A stretch of DNA of 64,000 nucleotides from Hsuehochloa calcarea (Eukaryota > Streptophyta > Magnoliopsida > Poales > Poaceae). Shown one piece after another: positions 47,690-58,834 of the stretch. The position numbers and the translations under genes were made by a program. The notes beneath the pieces are model-generated. The model was not told where the DNA came from, ran no database searches, and saw nothing but the letters and a program-made list of their open reading frames with translations. The DNA is taken from contig CM070602.1 of assembly GCA_036346395.1 (NCBI GenBank), forward strand, positions 20,779,098 through 20,843,097, written 5' to 3'. The first letter of the stretch is position 1, and every line of letters begins with the position of its first letter.

Positions 47690-48237
47690 CTATTCTCTGT
47701 TTGTTTAGTTTTTTGGTTTGAGTTTGACTTGTTTATTGATGTGGGTTGTTGTTGCTTATGCATACATGCAGGAGATGGATGTGGTGAACTACTGCCGGTG
47801 GTCGATTTACCGGTTGCACTAGGGTAACTACCCCCCTTTCCTCTCTATATATATATCTTTCCCTCTGCTTGATCTGTGATATAGGTGATGAATGATGTGG
47901 GCTATGGTGGGTGTTCTGTGATGGTTGGATGATATGGGTGGGTTCTCTGTGTATGATGTTGGTTCATGAGATGTGGTTCGGATGGGGCAAAACATTAGCC
48001 TTTACCCATACAATTTTTTCATTCTCTATTGCTTCAGTTTTTTGTTTGAGTTTGACTTGTTTACTGATGTGGGTTGTTGTTTCTTACGCATACATGCAGG
48101 AGATGGATGTGGAGAGCTACTGTCGGTGGTCGATTTGCCGGTAACTACTCCCCTTTCCCTCTCCTTACTCTGTGATGTGTTGATGAATGATATGGGCTAT
48201 GGTGGGTGTTATGAGAGGGTTGGATGATATAGGTGGG
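47690..48237. repeat. Tandem duplication, about 328-bp period
   Basis: TTTGAGTTTGACTTGTTTA, ACATGCAGGAGATGGATGTG and CGGTGGTCGATTT occur in the same order in units starting near 47690 and 48018, with GGAGATGG at 47771 and again at 48099. Each unit holds an acceptor-like TGCAG before GAGATGGATGTG, suggesting duplication of an exon with its flanks. Confidence 0.85.
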
Positions 48238-48806
48238 TTCTCTATAAAGTCTCCCAAGCAGTGGCTGCTGTGCCTTTAAAACTGGCTTCATATATATATA
48301 TATATATATATATAGTCCCCAGCTACTTTCAGGGGGTCGTCCATGCAGTATGAGGATGATGAGATAGCAACCACGGGCAACTTCAAGAAGCATGGCTGTT
48401 AGGAGAGCACGTGGACATCCAATTACCTGGATATCGTCGATAGGTAATTGGAAGTCGCTATGTTCAGAAAATAGCGTAGACGCGCACGTACTCCGACTGG
48501 GAAGTGGCATCGTGTTCTATGGTTAGTTGCTGATACATGATGCCACTTCCTAGTCGGAGTACCTGCGTGTCCATGTTATTTTCTGAACATAGCAACGTCT
48601 AATTACCTATCGGCGACATCCAGGTAATTGGATGTCCACATGCTCTCCTGACAGCCATGCTTCTTGAAGTTGCCCATGGCTGCTATCTCATCATCCTCAT
48701 GTTGCGTGGATGACCCCCCGAAAGTGACTAGGGGACTACAAACAATATATATATGAAGCCGGTTTTAAAGGCACAAGCAGTCACTGCTTGGAGCCTTTAT
48801 AGAGAA
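48238..48806. repeat. Large inverted duplication: arms about 270 bp, 23-bp loop
   Basis: Left arm 48238-48513 and right arm 48537-48806 are inverted copies at roughly 85-90 percent identity by eye, with loop TTCTATGGTTAGTTGCTGAT and three more bases. Shared blocks include GGCAACTTCAAGAAGCATGG, GTGGACATCCAATTACCTGG and CTATGTTCAGAAAATA. A TA microsatellite (48292-48314) lies in the left arm. A transcript would fold into a long double-stranded hairpin. Neither arm has a convincing long frame. Confidence 0.92.
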
Positions 48807-48807
48807 G

Positions 48808-49061
48808 AGTCATCACAAATGGTTTCATCTATAAACCGTCTGTGATACATCAGCTACCACGGACGGTTTATAGATGAAATCGTCTGTGATACATTAGCTA
48901 TCACAGATGATTTTATCTACAAACCGTATGCGATAGTCAACTATCACAGATGGTTCTGAGTTAATAACCGTCGAACCGTCTGTGATGACCTCATGTCATT
49001 ACTAACCCATAAACTCAGACCGCTCACGAAACCGTCTGTGATGATATTTTCTGTAGTAGTG
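48808..49061. repeat. Right subterminal bank and TIR of the second CACTA copy
   Basis: ATCACAGATGGTT, AACCGTCTGTGAT and similar motifs, then GTAGTAGTG at 49053-49061. Following bases are TAT, the presumed right half of the target-site duplication. Confidence 0.85.
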
Positions 49062-50929
49062 TATACCTTAGTATGCTCTCCAAAATATGCTTTTTATAAC
49101 ACTTTTGCATACAACTTGGTATCGATTGCCTCATTCATTAAAAATGCATAAATCATCATGTAATAATATTTTACTAGATTTTATTTATTTTTATGCAGAA
49201 TAAAGTTGTTTTGAAACTCCCACAGATGAATGGCAATGAAAGGTGTCAAGCTTGTGCAGAGCCGGAGAAATAACGGTTGTTGGAATTGTTGTTCAGATCT
49301 TTGGGTGTAGTTTTGGGTACCTAGATGGCCTCAAATGATAGCATCTATAACTAGGAAGTCGTAGATCTCGCCGAGAGATACAATTTTGAGTATTGGATCG
49401 TCTTAATCGTCCTTTGTATATGAAGAAGTTGGGGTCTCCGGAAGATTTATATGTGCAGCGGCCCAACGAACATATCGCCCCGCACAGCGCACAGAATGGG
49501 CACAGAACGGCCATAAAAACCACCCAAAAACCTAGGAATTTAATTGGCACAATATTTGGAAGAAGTTGAACGTCCACACATCGCTATAACTGCCACCAAG
49601 AGGCAGCCGGCCCTGGATAGCCCCTTGCTTCCTCCCACCATCTCACGCCGCCACCAAGCTAGCCCTAGGCCAGACGCCCCCAAAGCCATTTCCTTCGCCA
49701 TTGATGACCTCCATTACCATCTCCACCACGAGTCATCGTCTTCAACACCTTAGGGAGTTTCCGGATAGCACCATATCCATCTTAATTTTTTTAATCATTC
49801 ATCTCATTGTGTTGTGTGAAAAAAACTAGTAGATATTGTAAAACTCATTATTGTGATGTAAAAGTTACCGTGGTACTGCATCTTTATTCATTGTGTTCAT
49901 GGCTGTCCAGATTATGCATGGGTACTTAGATTGTTCTTAGGCCATAGTAATTTGGCATGAATGAGGGTTTACATAATTACAAATGTTGGCATAAATCAAC
50001 TCCTTACCGCCGGTTGCGACTACAGCGTATGCCGGGTAAATCATGGAGGGGTTGTACCGCTAGATCAGATAGCTAGGGATGAAAGGTAGAAGGGTGACAA
50101 GCTATACCTAAATTCCTAGATCGTTCATGTGGGGAATTACAGAGACCCATATACTTAAGGCTATAGCCCGGGGTCTACGACAAGGTTGTCCTTAAATTTG
50201 TCTTGTATTATTGCCGTAGTGTTTAAGAGCGGGGTTACAAGCAGTACGTTTGACAAACATATTCGTTTTCGGCTCTACCCTCATGTTAAATAAAACATTT
50301 ATCTTATTTAGTGTTTCAATGGCGGGAGCCTAGGAGCCCCTATTTACATATAGTCTTCCGTCTATCTTGCATGATTGTATTAAATTATTTTACTATAATT
50401 TGTTATTTAATGGCCTACGCTACAACTCAAAGCACATTATATTCCTACTCTCTTTTGGGTTCCATAACCTTGGAATACTCCGACGAAAAGTGCTACATTG
50501 ATCTCATGCACTTGCGGGTCATCAATGGCATACACATGATTTTCTCTTAAATCTTTATGATCATATGTACTTACTCACACCTTTAGTCTCAATTATCTAC
50601 ATGTTACGAGATAATATGTAATGTACTCAAAGCATCTGACGCAAGCTTTAAATTTCGTATGTCCAATTCATATCGGAATAGCTTCAGCGTATCGGATATC
50701 GGGCATTATATCGGCCAATATGTCTCTGTTGGAAATTGAATATTATTCATAATTTTGAGTTATGCATGTATATATGGCATCTTTCTAGTACCAAAAGAAT
50801 GTAGAATAACAATCGTTGGGCATAACATGTGTATACATTCCAAGTTTCTGACCAATTTGCATTCAGAGCTTGAAACTTTGAAGCACATCCAGAAGTGGTG
50901 CTTCCCTTCACGCAGATGTTCTTACTTGT
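49062..50929. other. Noncoding DNA
   Basis: No gene recognised. Short unrelated frames only (for example 49544-49753 and 50311-50550). It probably holds old transposon debris. Confidence 0.4.
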
Positions 50930-53033
50930 CGGCAGACGCCTTGTAACTTCTCGCAATGTGGCCTTCCTGGCTGCAGCGACCGTAATGTCTACCCACCACT
51001 CCAGCTTCCCCTTCGTCTATATCGTTCCTAATGCGACGAATCTGCCGACGGCCCTTCCCGCCCTTCAACAGGTCAAAATCCGAAATCCAACTCCTCTGTG
51101 CCATATCCAACATGGCAAAGTTGCTCACAACCCTGAAGCTTCTTAGCTCGCCGCACCACGCCTGCATCATCCCCTCCTTTATGAAGTATTCTGACATGAA
51201 GTTTGATAGGTCCATGTTGATGGTCCCGCATGCGCCGAGAATATGAGAGCATGGCTTGTGAAGGAGTTTTGGCTTGTTGCATGTGCAGATAGGTTCATTC
51301 ACATGATCTCCAAGGCACACCTCATGGGTAACAAGAGAGCGAGCCGTCCCAAATCTGGCTCTGTCCCGAAGGAGCACGTCGAAACAATGCTTCGTATTGC
51401 TCATCACAAAGACCGTGTGCGACCGACCCTTCTCAGTCTTGGCCTGCATGTACGCTGTAATCTTCGAGCAGTATGGTGTATGCGGGCTAGCTGCATGAAG
51501 TGCCGCATTTGCATGCCTTTCCCTGAAATATCCGATTGTACCGTGTAGAACACCTTCCACAATGGCGACAAGGGGCTGAGGACAGAGGCCCCTAAGAACC
51601 CAGTTGTACACCTCCGTAAGGTTAGTTGTCATTATGCCGTACCTTGCACCATCCGTGTCATGCAGCCAGGACCACTTCTTCAATGGCTCAGCCTCAATCC
51701 AATTGGAGAAGTACTTGATGTCCCTCGAGGTCCTCCGCATCACACGGGGAGGGTCATGCTCTAGCTATGGTGTGAGGCGTTTGGGTTGCGCCACCACAGG
51801 AATGGGCGAATGCTTGTCCCTCTCGACGACATGCTTCTTGGTGTGCTCCAATATCTCTCATAACGTATCAAATTTACGCTGCTGGTTTTAAATAGCCAGC
51901 CTCTTGAACAGCTTCGTCAACAGTTGCTGTGTGAACTTCTTGAATAAGTTGGCCTCCAGATGGTGAATGCACCATCTGTTCCTCATGTCTGGCCAAGGGA
52001 ACGACTCCTCGAGGTCTTGCTAAAGTTTTATGATAGCATTCATCATCCCAGAGTGGTTATCATGGATAATGCAGACATCAGGATTTGCCCCAACTACTCC
52101 CACATTCAGATGTCGAAGGAACCACAACCAGCTCTCAAAATTCTCACTTTTCACGAATGTGATAGCCAAGGACAAAATCTGATTGTTACCATCAACACCA
52201 ATTGTTGTCAGGATCTAGCCCTTGTATTTCCCAGTTAGAAACATCTCGTCGACTAAGATCATGGGCAACATGTGCCTGAAAGCATCAATGTAGGTACCGA
52301 AGGATAAGAAGGCCCTCTGTAATACTGTGAAACCCTGCGGTCTTCTGGATGGCTTGTCCTTCACAACAATGTATGTGTCCGAGTTCCTGTCCTACAGCAT
52401 CTGGAGCATACAAGGAAGGTTGTCGTAAGTCGCCTCAAAAGAACTGAACCTCCTTTCCAAAGCCTTTTGCTTCGCATGTCATGCCTTCGCGTAGCTAATC
52501 TTGTACTTGAATTTCTGCTTGATAGCCACCATGATGTGCTTGGCTTTCAGGTCCTTCTTCTTCACTATCTCTCCATACATCAGATTGGCTATGAAGGTGG
52601 ACGTTAGGTTGCGATACTTCGGCAAAACACTAGTGAGCATGTAGGAGTACGCCTCCACCTTCGAAACAATCCAGTGAGTCTTGTACTTGGGTCTACGTGC
52701 GTGCATACGCCAAGGTCTACGTGCGTGCATACGCTTGCAAACCACGGTGTACTACTCCTAGCTGGATTTCAGGACCCGAAGTGTCCGCTACATAGACAAG
52801 GCCTACAGCTTAATGACATCCTGCAGTGATCCCTTGTTAGCAAACATTGCATGAAGCTGAACCTCCGTACCATGGTACTCCCATGGTGATTCATGTGCGT
52901 CGTGCACAGCAAAGCCCTCAACGTCTACCCTATTCCATTCCTCTGGGATGGGACCTTCTTCATCGGAAGAGTCATCATCATCCTCTTCTAAAGCTTCCTC
53001 CTTGGCCCAGTCTGTCAAGTCATCGATCTCCAT
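50930..53033 (-). pseudogene. Mutator-like (MULE) transposase with SWIM zinc finger, degenerate
   Basis: On minus it begins MEIDDLTDWAKEEALEEDD (53033), then IPEEWNRVDVEGFAVHDAHE and an YHGTEVQLHAMFANKGSLQD segment, the usual MULE N-terminal DNA-binding part. Near 52640 LTSTFIANLMYGEIVKKKDL follows. The transposase core is broken by stops. The longest frame (51743-50922) reads TSRDIKYFSNWIEAEPLKKW, YGIMTTNLTEVYNWVLRGL, then the SWIM finger with CTCNKPKLLHKPCSH (Cys-x-Cys ... Cys-x-His), which in MULEs is a DNA-binding zinc motif. No TIRs identified. Confidence 0.85.
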
Positions 53034-53299
53034 CTGACGTACTATGCTGTCGACATGCTCCTCTGCATCCCGCCAGTCCAGTGGGCTCAGTGTGTGGTGT
53101 ACGATCTTCCTCTTCTACCTCCGCAACATCGGCCCCTCATTCTCGCCGGCCTCATTAGTAAGCCTGTCATATGACAAGGATAACGCATCACTAAACAGGA
53201 AAAATGGATCACATACATACCCAGAACTACGAAAGCCACCGTAGGGGCGGGCCATGCCTCTGTCGCGCTGGGAAGACGTAGTATGCTGCCATGACCACA

Positions 53300-53890
53300 A
53301 CTAGAAGAACCCCTCAAACCTTCCTAGCAGGTCATCGCGCTAGTCGATAGGCGCGTCCGGCGGGGAGGCAGCGGCTCCCGCGATAGGCAGGACGAGCAGG
53401 ACCGCGACGTCCTGTAGAGTGGGGGCCACCTCCCCGAATAGGAGGTGGAAGGTGTGCGTCTCGGACCGCCACTAGTCCACCAGAGCTATCAACACGATCG
53501 GTCGAACAGAAACCATCGTGACCGCTCCGGGCCGGCCTGGACCTCCTCCTCGTCCTCGACCGAAGCGCCGTTCTCATCGGTGGCCTCCACCATCCGCACA
53601 AGAGGTAGAAAGCCGGCACCGCTCAGCCTACAAACATTGAAGAAGTAAGTACATAGCATGTACATATGATAAAAAGAAGTGTCATAGTTTTCAGACAAAC
53701 CTTTCTCTCCAGCTTGGGTCTAGTCTCCAAGCCCATCGGGGTGTCCGTGTACGGACCACCCCCAACCCAGTTGCCTCATCCCCATCCTCAGGATGTGGGA
53801 CACTACTCCTCGCGCGATGTTGCGCATCGACGAGCCGGTCCAGCAGGCCGAAAGGTTAGTCAGAACCACTATGGTCACGAGCCATAACTG
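53300..53890 (-). pseudogene. Plant mobile domain (PMD) fragment upstream of the MULE transposase
   Basis: On minus it starts MARDHSGSD (about 53886) and, after frame breaks, reads LIALVD, stop, WRSETHTFHLLFGEVAPTLQ, DVAVLLVLPIAGAA. The ETHTFHL, GE, TLQDV and LPI pattern is that of the plant mobile domain found in MAIN/MAIL proteins and in transposons. The TAG at about 53473 replaces a Trp or similar codon. Being directly upstream of and codirectional with the MULE gene, it may once have been part of one fused transposon protein. Confidence 0.6.
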
Positions 53891-54099
53891 CAGATCAATT
53901 TCAAGTTAGCAATTACAATACAATTAGTGGTTTAATTATTTATAGCGTAGCTCCAGAAATTGTGAAAATTTAGTTGAATTCTTGCATAAACCGCATAATC
54001 CTCAACGTATATAGCCATAGCCACATTTTGGTTTTAGGGTTTTAGGATTTACGGTTTTAGGGAAATACTCCCTCGGAAGTCCATTGGCCCCCGACACAG

Positions 54100-55320
54100 T
54101 GCTAGCAAGCGCTGGAGTAGCTTGTCAGTCTTTGCATTCCTGGTACATGCAAAAGACCCAACATGAGGGGTGCGATACTGGAATAACCGTCAAATACACG
54201 AAGGAGCATTTCTTCCCTGAGTCGGGCCACTTCGTCGTGGGCTTCGATGACTTATTCGACCTATTCAACTTCGCTGCCCTCGACGCCTCACTTTTATGAT
54301 GCTGGACACTGTAAGTGTGTACAATCAAGTTCTACACTCACGTAATACCGATAAATATCACAACTCATTGCTTATGTATAGATACATGATGAAACATGTC
54401 CATTGACGGAACGAACCGGTGGGTTTCCTCGACCCACATGTCATCTCTGAGCAAACCATCAACGAAGACGCATCCTACGTCGTCAAATACATAACGACGG
54501 GATTGCTTAGTCAGGATGACAAAGACTACATAATGGTGTTGTACAACCAGAAGTAAGTGCTTCACTACTTGCTATACAAATTTCATTTGTACTTTATGCA
54601 CAGCACGAACTTTGGTTTATGACTATAGCGACATACATAAGTAGGTTCCACTGGATCTTGTTAGTCCTTATACCAAAGAGGAACAAGGTAATATACCTTG
54701 ATTCCCTACTAAACAAAAACCACGACTTCACCCTTCTGAAAGAAATACTCGACAGGTATACTCATTTCCTCCATACATAAATCTATTGTAGTCTTCCTTC
54801 TTTTAAAATGGCCGATGATAACTTTTTGGAATCATGCAGGTCGTTCATCAACTATGTTGCACAAGGAGGGCTATACAAAGGATCTAGCGCCACACTATAA
54901 CACAGGACGCGATTTCTGGTACGCACTACAACACGATAATGCTATATCATACTTCGTAATAATACGTCTCGAACTGACTGTACCTACATATGTAATTCTA
55001 TTTTTGAAGTGCCGCCAGCAAAAATAAGATCACCTGTGTGCATTCTACATTTGTCATCATCTGCGGCAATTGGTTAGTGCTAAGATGAAGGATCCCGAGG
55101 TTTGTCAATCTCGCAATAATTATTTCTTAAATATAAATTTAAAAATATATATACTTACTACTTTACTCATGCTAGCGACAGGAGATAACCATAGATTTAA
55201 ATGCACTCGCTATGAAAGAGGTCGTGGAGGTTCGAGGGACGCTCTGCGCCTTCATCAAGATGGAGATCGTTAACGCCAACGGAGAGTTTCACTCCGTCGA
55301 CACCGTTGAACGACCTTAAA
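54100..55320 (+). pseudogene. Ulp1-like (C48) protease 3' exons of the third CACTA copy
   Basis: Exons are separated by the same introns as in the first element (donor CTGTAAGTGT near 54309, acceptor near 54380, donor GAAGTAAGTG near 54552). Coding pieces include KEHFFPESGHFVVGFDDLFD (54180), WVSSTHMSSL-like and YITTGLLSQDDKDYIMVLYN (54490-54550), YLDSLLNKNHDF near 54690, and a last exon with CAFYICHHLRQL-like sequence near 55030. It carries stops and indels. It provides the empty-site comparison that proves the gypsy insertion in the first copy. Confidence 0.65.
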
Positions 55321-55566
55321 AATATTGATTCAATTATAATTGATCATTTTGAGTAGCTGTAATTCAAATGTAAATCTAGCGACAATATATACTTGAACAT
55401 AATATTTTGTAATTGATTTTGAGTTTTAAATGATCACTTTGAGTTGTGTTAACAATTGATACATCTGTATGATGTATCTGATTTCTGCTAGCTTGCTAGT
55501 TTTCAGAGGGTATGGCTAACAATTCCTGAGGCTAGCCGAGAATTAAAAAAAAGAGGTATAAATGAA

Positions 55567-55932
55567 CTATCACAGATGGTTTTTGGTTAGAACCGTCTGT
55601 GAAGGGGCACTATCACAAACGGTTTCAACCAACAACCGCCTGTGATATGCTTATAACACAGACGATTCTATTTACAAACCATCTGGGATATCCGACATAT
55701 CACATGCGGTTTGTAAATAGAACCGTCTGTGATATAAGCGTATCACAGGCGGTTGTTGGTTGAAATCGTCTGTGATAGTGCCCCTTCACAGACGGTTTCA
55801 ACTAAAAATCATCTGTGTTGATCCTTATCACAGATGATTTTTTTGAACCGTCTGTGATAACCAATTGTTATCACAGACATAAAAATTCAGACGGTTCAAA
55901 AACCGTCTGTGATGTACATTTTTGTAGTAGTG
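55567..55932. repeat. Right subterminal bank and TIR of the third CACTA copy
   Basis: At least a dozen ATCACAGACGGTT / AACCGTCTGTGAT-type motifs in mirrored order. Much of 55567-55820 is itself one large palindrome (GGTTTTTGGTTAGAACC versus GGTTTCAACTAAAAATC-type arms). Confidence 0.9.
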
Positions 55933-55984
55933 TTGGTGGGTTTCTTTGGTTTCTCAGATCATCATGCGAAAAGATTAAAGTGAA

Positions 55985-57100
55985 TGTAATATGCCGAATC
56001 GTATTAGAAAGACTAAATAAATTAGAGAGAGAATTAAACGATTACTATAAGAGGAATTCGGAAAATTAAGGCCACTTGGGATATGGATTTGGCTAAGGGG
56101 GGCTGGCCGGCCGGCCATAAGGGGCCAAATGGGGCCGGCAGCACCCCCCAAACCTTAGCCTCCACCCCACTCACGCCTGCCTTCTGCCTAGCGCCGTCTC
56201 CCTACTTTCCCTGCCGCCGCTGCCCTTTGCTGCTGCTATCTCTTGCTTTGTACATATACATGGTTAGCTCTTGGTTGTACGTGTACATGGCTGCATGCAT
56301 GGGCTGCGTCTGCTGTGCTGCCGCTAGCTAGTGCTTGCTTGCTTGTATTGCATGAGTATACGAGTTTTGCAATAGTAAAGAGAGAAGAAAAGACAGTTGC
56401 TGCTGCGCAAGATTTTCTTCATGCATGGCTCTGCTGCTGGTGCTTCCGCCGAGGAAGGAGAGGCAAGGAGAGGAAGGCCGGCAAGAAAAGGGGAAGGAAG
56501 GAGGAAGGAGAAGGAGGAATAAGGAAGGAAAAGAGGAGGATTTAAGTGGGTTATTGTGATAATTCGTGTTCGTCAAGGGTAACCCATGTTAATCTCTAGA
56601 ATTTATCTTGATTTAGTTGTTGTACGGTTCGTAGATCGTTTTGCCGTAGGGAATGTTAGGTTTCAGCATACCCTAGCTCGTCGAGTTTCGATGCAGAACT
56701 ATGCGGGGGCAATTTGAGATCCGTAGGCTCGGATTCAGGGTTCCATATAATTAGAAAAATTGTAGATATTCCTGTTGGCTATTTAGGAATGTCTGGATCA
56801 TTATATTCTGAGTAGCGAACGAAAAGTTACGGCCTCCGGAAGGTCGCTGTCCAGATTTCAAGCGTCGTTGGCAAAGATTGTGTTGTCGGGCTGTTTACAC
56901 CTAGTAATTGAAAGAATTAGAATTAGTGATAACTCGAATAATCTAGGAAATTTTGATTGGTTTTTAGAAATAGTATCGTTCATATATTTGCCAGTTTTAG
57001 AATTAAAGGTATAAAATTACGAAGCATACTGTCCTGACAGGTTCTGAGATGGTCTTCGGGGAAGGAAACGAGGAAGAAAAATGGTAGAATCAGAAGTTCA
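55985..57100 (+). repeat. LTR-like fragment, gypsy type (tentative)
   Basis: TGTAATATGCCGAATCGTAT, then GGGGGGCTGGCCGGCCGGCC and a GA-rich tract (56440-56540), then GGTAACCCATGTTAATCTC. This composition resembles long LTRs of rice gypsy elements of the RIRE3/RIRE8 kind as I know them. No partner LTR, PBS or coding region is in the window. Accidental frames (56083-56545) are low-complexity. Confidence 0.4.
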
Positions 57101-58072
57101 TCATGAATAGGTTGTTGTATAATTTTTCATGAGGATTCCAAAAAGTATTGGTCGTGGAGATTTGGAGTTTAGATGAATAAGAGCCATTTTACTACTGGCA
57201 CAATGGGTAGTGTGTCCGATTATAACTACAGTGTTTAGATGAATTGATGAGGTTATCATTGATAATTTCCTTGAGGGGTCAGTGAGTTTACAACCATCGT
57301 GGTTGATGTTGGGACAGCTAATAACAGTGACCCTATTGTTCTGCTTCAAACAAAAGTATGCTTTATGTCATGTTGTGTCGTTTGGCACCTGCCATCTAGG
57401 AGATATCTATGTAGTAGTGTTTTATGCTTCAAACTTTGGCATTATAATTAGTTCCCTGTTGCAATGATTATACTAGACGAATATTACATCACTCTGTCAT
57501 TGCGCAAAGATTGTTCAATCCAATGATGGAATTCATGTCCATAAGCGGTGCTCCCTAGCACCGTTTGATCGTCATTGAATCATTTCCATGGCCGAATGGT
57601 TTGACATCACAGTGAAGCACGCGTGACCTTCCAGTCATAGTGAACCTGCCTGCTGCTGTGAGCCTCACACTAGCAGCTGCATGCGGTTGCAGGCAGAGTG
57701 ATCTAAGCAGTGAAGCTGACATGTGGGCTCAAAATGGCTAGATAGATAAATGGGTGCGCATCTAGTCCACCCACGCCCAAAATTTCAAACTCAGCGCTGC
57801 TGGTGTCCATCTAATTTGGGAGTACATACACACGTGTGTATTTAGTGGCACAATGCGTGCCCACTCACCGGGAAAGCGTGTCCCACGCTTTAAACCTGTG
57901 TTGGTGAGTGTGGTGTCTGTTTATGCTAGAAATCAATTCAGCTTTCGGGGACAAATTAACCAAGTTGGCTTGGTTAATTAGTGCACATGCTAAATTTAAT
58001 CCGTAAGGGAGTGTTATGGAAAACGTTTTTTTTACAAGAGTAACCGAGTACCATGCTACTTTAATACATTTA
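57101..58072. other. Noncoding DNA
   Basis: No gene or clear repeat recognised. Confidence 0.4.
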
Positions 58073-58831
58073 GGGTATGTACAATAGTACAAACAACTGT
58101 TGTCTATAGCAACTCTTCATATCACCAGTAGAAAGCACTATAGACAGCTCATACAATGTGTTGTATTTTTACTTGTCTTTATAGATGACATAATCTTTTA
58201 ATGATTTCATAGACCTAAAACATTTCCTCCTTGATTCTGATGATACAGTCGGCTACAGGATTGTAGACAACATATTTCTCTTTATTCTCTTTCATCTACA
58301 TCAATTTAAATCCTACGTGACAGATATTATAGACAACTGATGTAAACCCAATGTATGTAACCTTAATTTATAGAGATGTGTAAGAAACTCATTCCTCATG
58401 GGAACAGAATATGTTTAATTGTCATAGTAGTCAAACCGTTAACGGATGTTTTCCATTTATTGCAACTACAAGGGTGTGTGTTTGTCTTTATCAAACGACT
58501 ACTTAGAGCATGTACAATAGGGTGACATCAGCAGTCTATAATCTTTGCTATATAATATTTCTAATGATATGGATAAGAGAGAACAAGAAGAGAGATTGAG
58601 GTTGTCTAACATGAAACATATAGTCTATAAGACTCTTATAGACAACACAAAAAATCATTGTATGAGTTGTTGTCTATAACAAATATTTTTTCAAGCAAAA
58701 AATAAAAGATTGTGGGATCTCGTATAGACAATTTATCAGTTAACTCATTACATAAGATGTCTTTAGTACTATCTATAGATGATATAGAGGACTGATATAG
58801 ATAGCAGTTGTCTATACTATTATACATGCCC
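58073..58831. mobile_element. Tourist/Harbinger-like TIR element
   Basis: Left end GGGTATGTACAATAGTACAA (from 58073), right end ATACTATTATACATGCCC (to 58831), inverted copies about 35 bp long, with TTA on both sides (58070-58072 and 58832-58834). A second internal start, AGAGCATGTACAATAGGGTG near 58506, suggests two nested copies. Many TAGACAAC motifs inside. No coding capacity. Confidence 0.65.
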
Positions 58832-58834
58832 TTA

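Larger units (their letters stand above)
47211..49061 (+). mobile_element. Truncated CACTA derivative (second copy)
   Basis: It begins with a motif bank and leader homologous to 15591-15740 of the first CACTA element and ends with a subterminal bank and GTAGTAGTG at 49061. No CACTACTAC left end was found upstream, so the left side, including the TNP2 gene, is lost. Instead of a TNPA gene it contains a tandem duplication and a large inverted duplication. Confidence 0.75.
54058..55932 (+). mobile_element. 3' part of a third CACTA copy
   Basis: It is homologous to 18270-18970 plus 32166-33143 of the first element without the gypsy insertion, and ends GTAGTAGTG at 55932 with TTG following. The left part is missing; MULE and PMD sequence lies upstream, either inserted into this copy or joined by rearrangement. 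Confidence 0.8.

Noticed and set aside
48238..48806. Hairpin as a copy of MIR820
   Set aside because: Rice MIR820 lies in CACTA elements, but the mature sequence I remember (beginning UCGGCCUCGUGG) is not present in either arm; only a short GCGTGGATGACC stretch is vaguely similar.
56083..56545. Small secreted proteins in the G+C- and GA-rich block
   Set aside because: Frames follow the composition of an LTR-like sequence and show no conserved domain.
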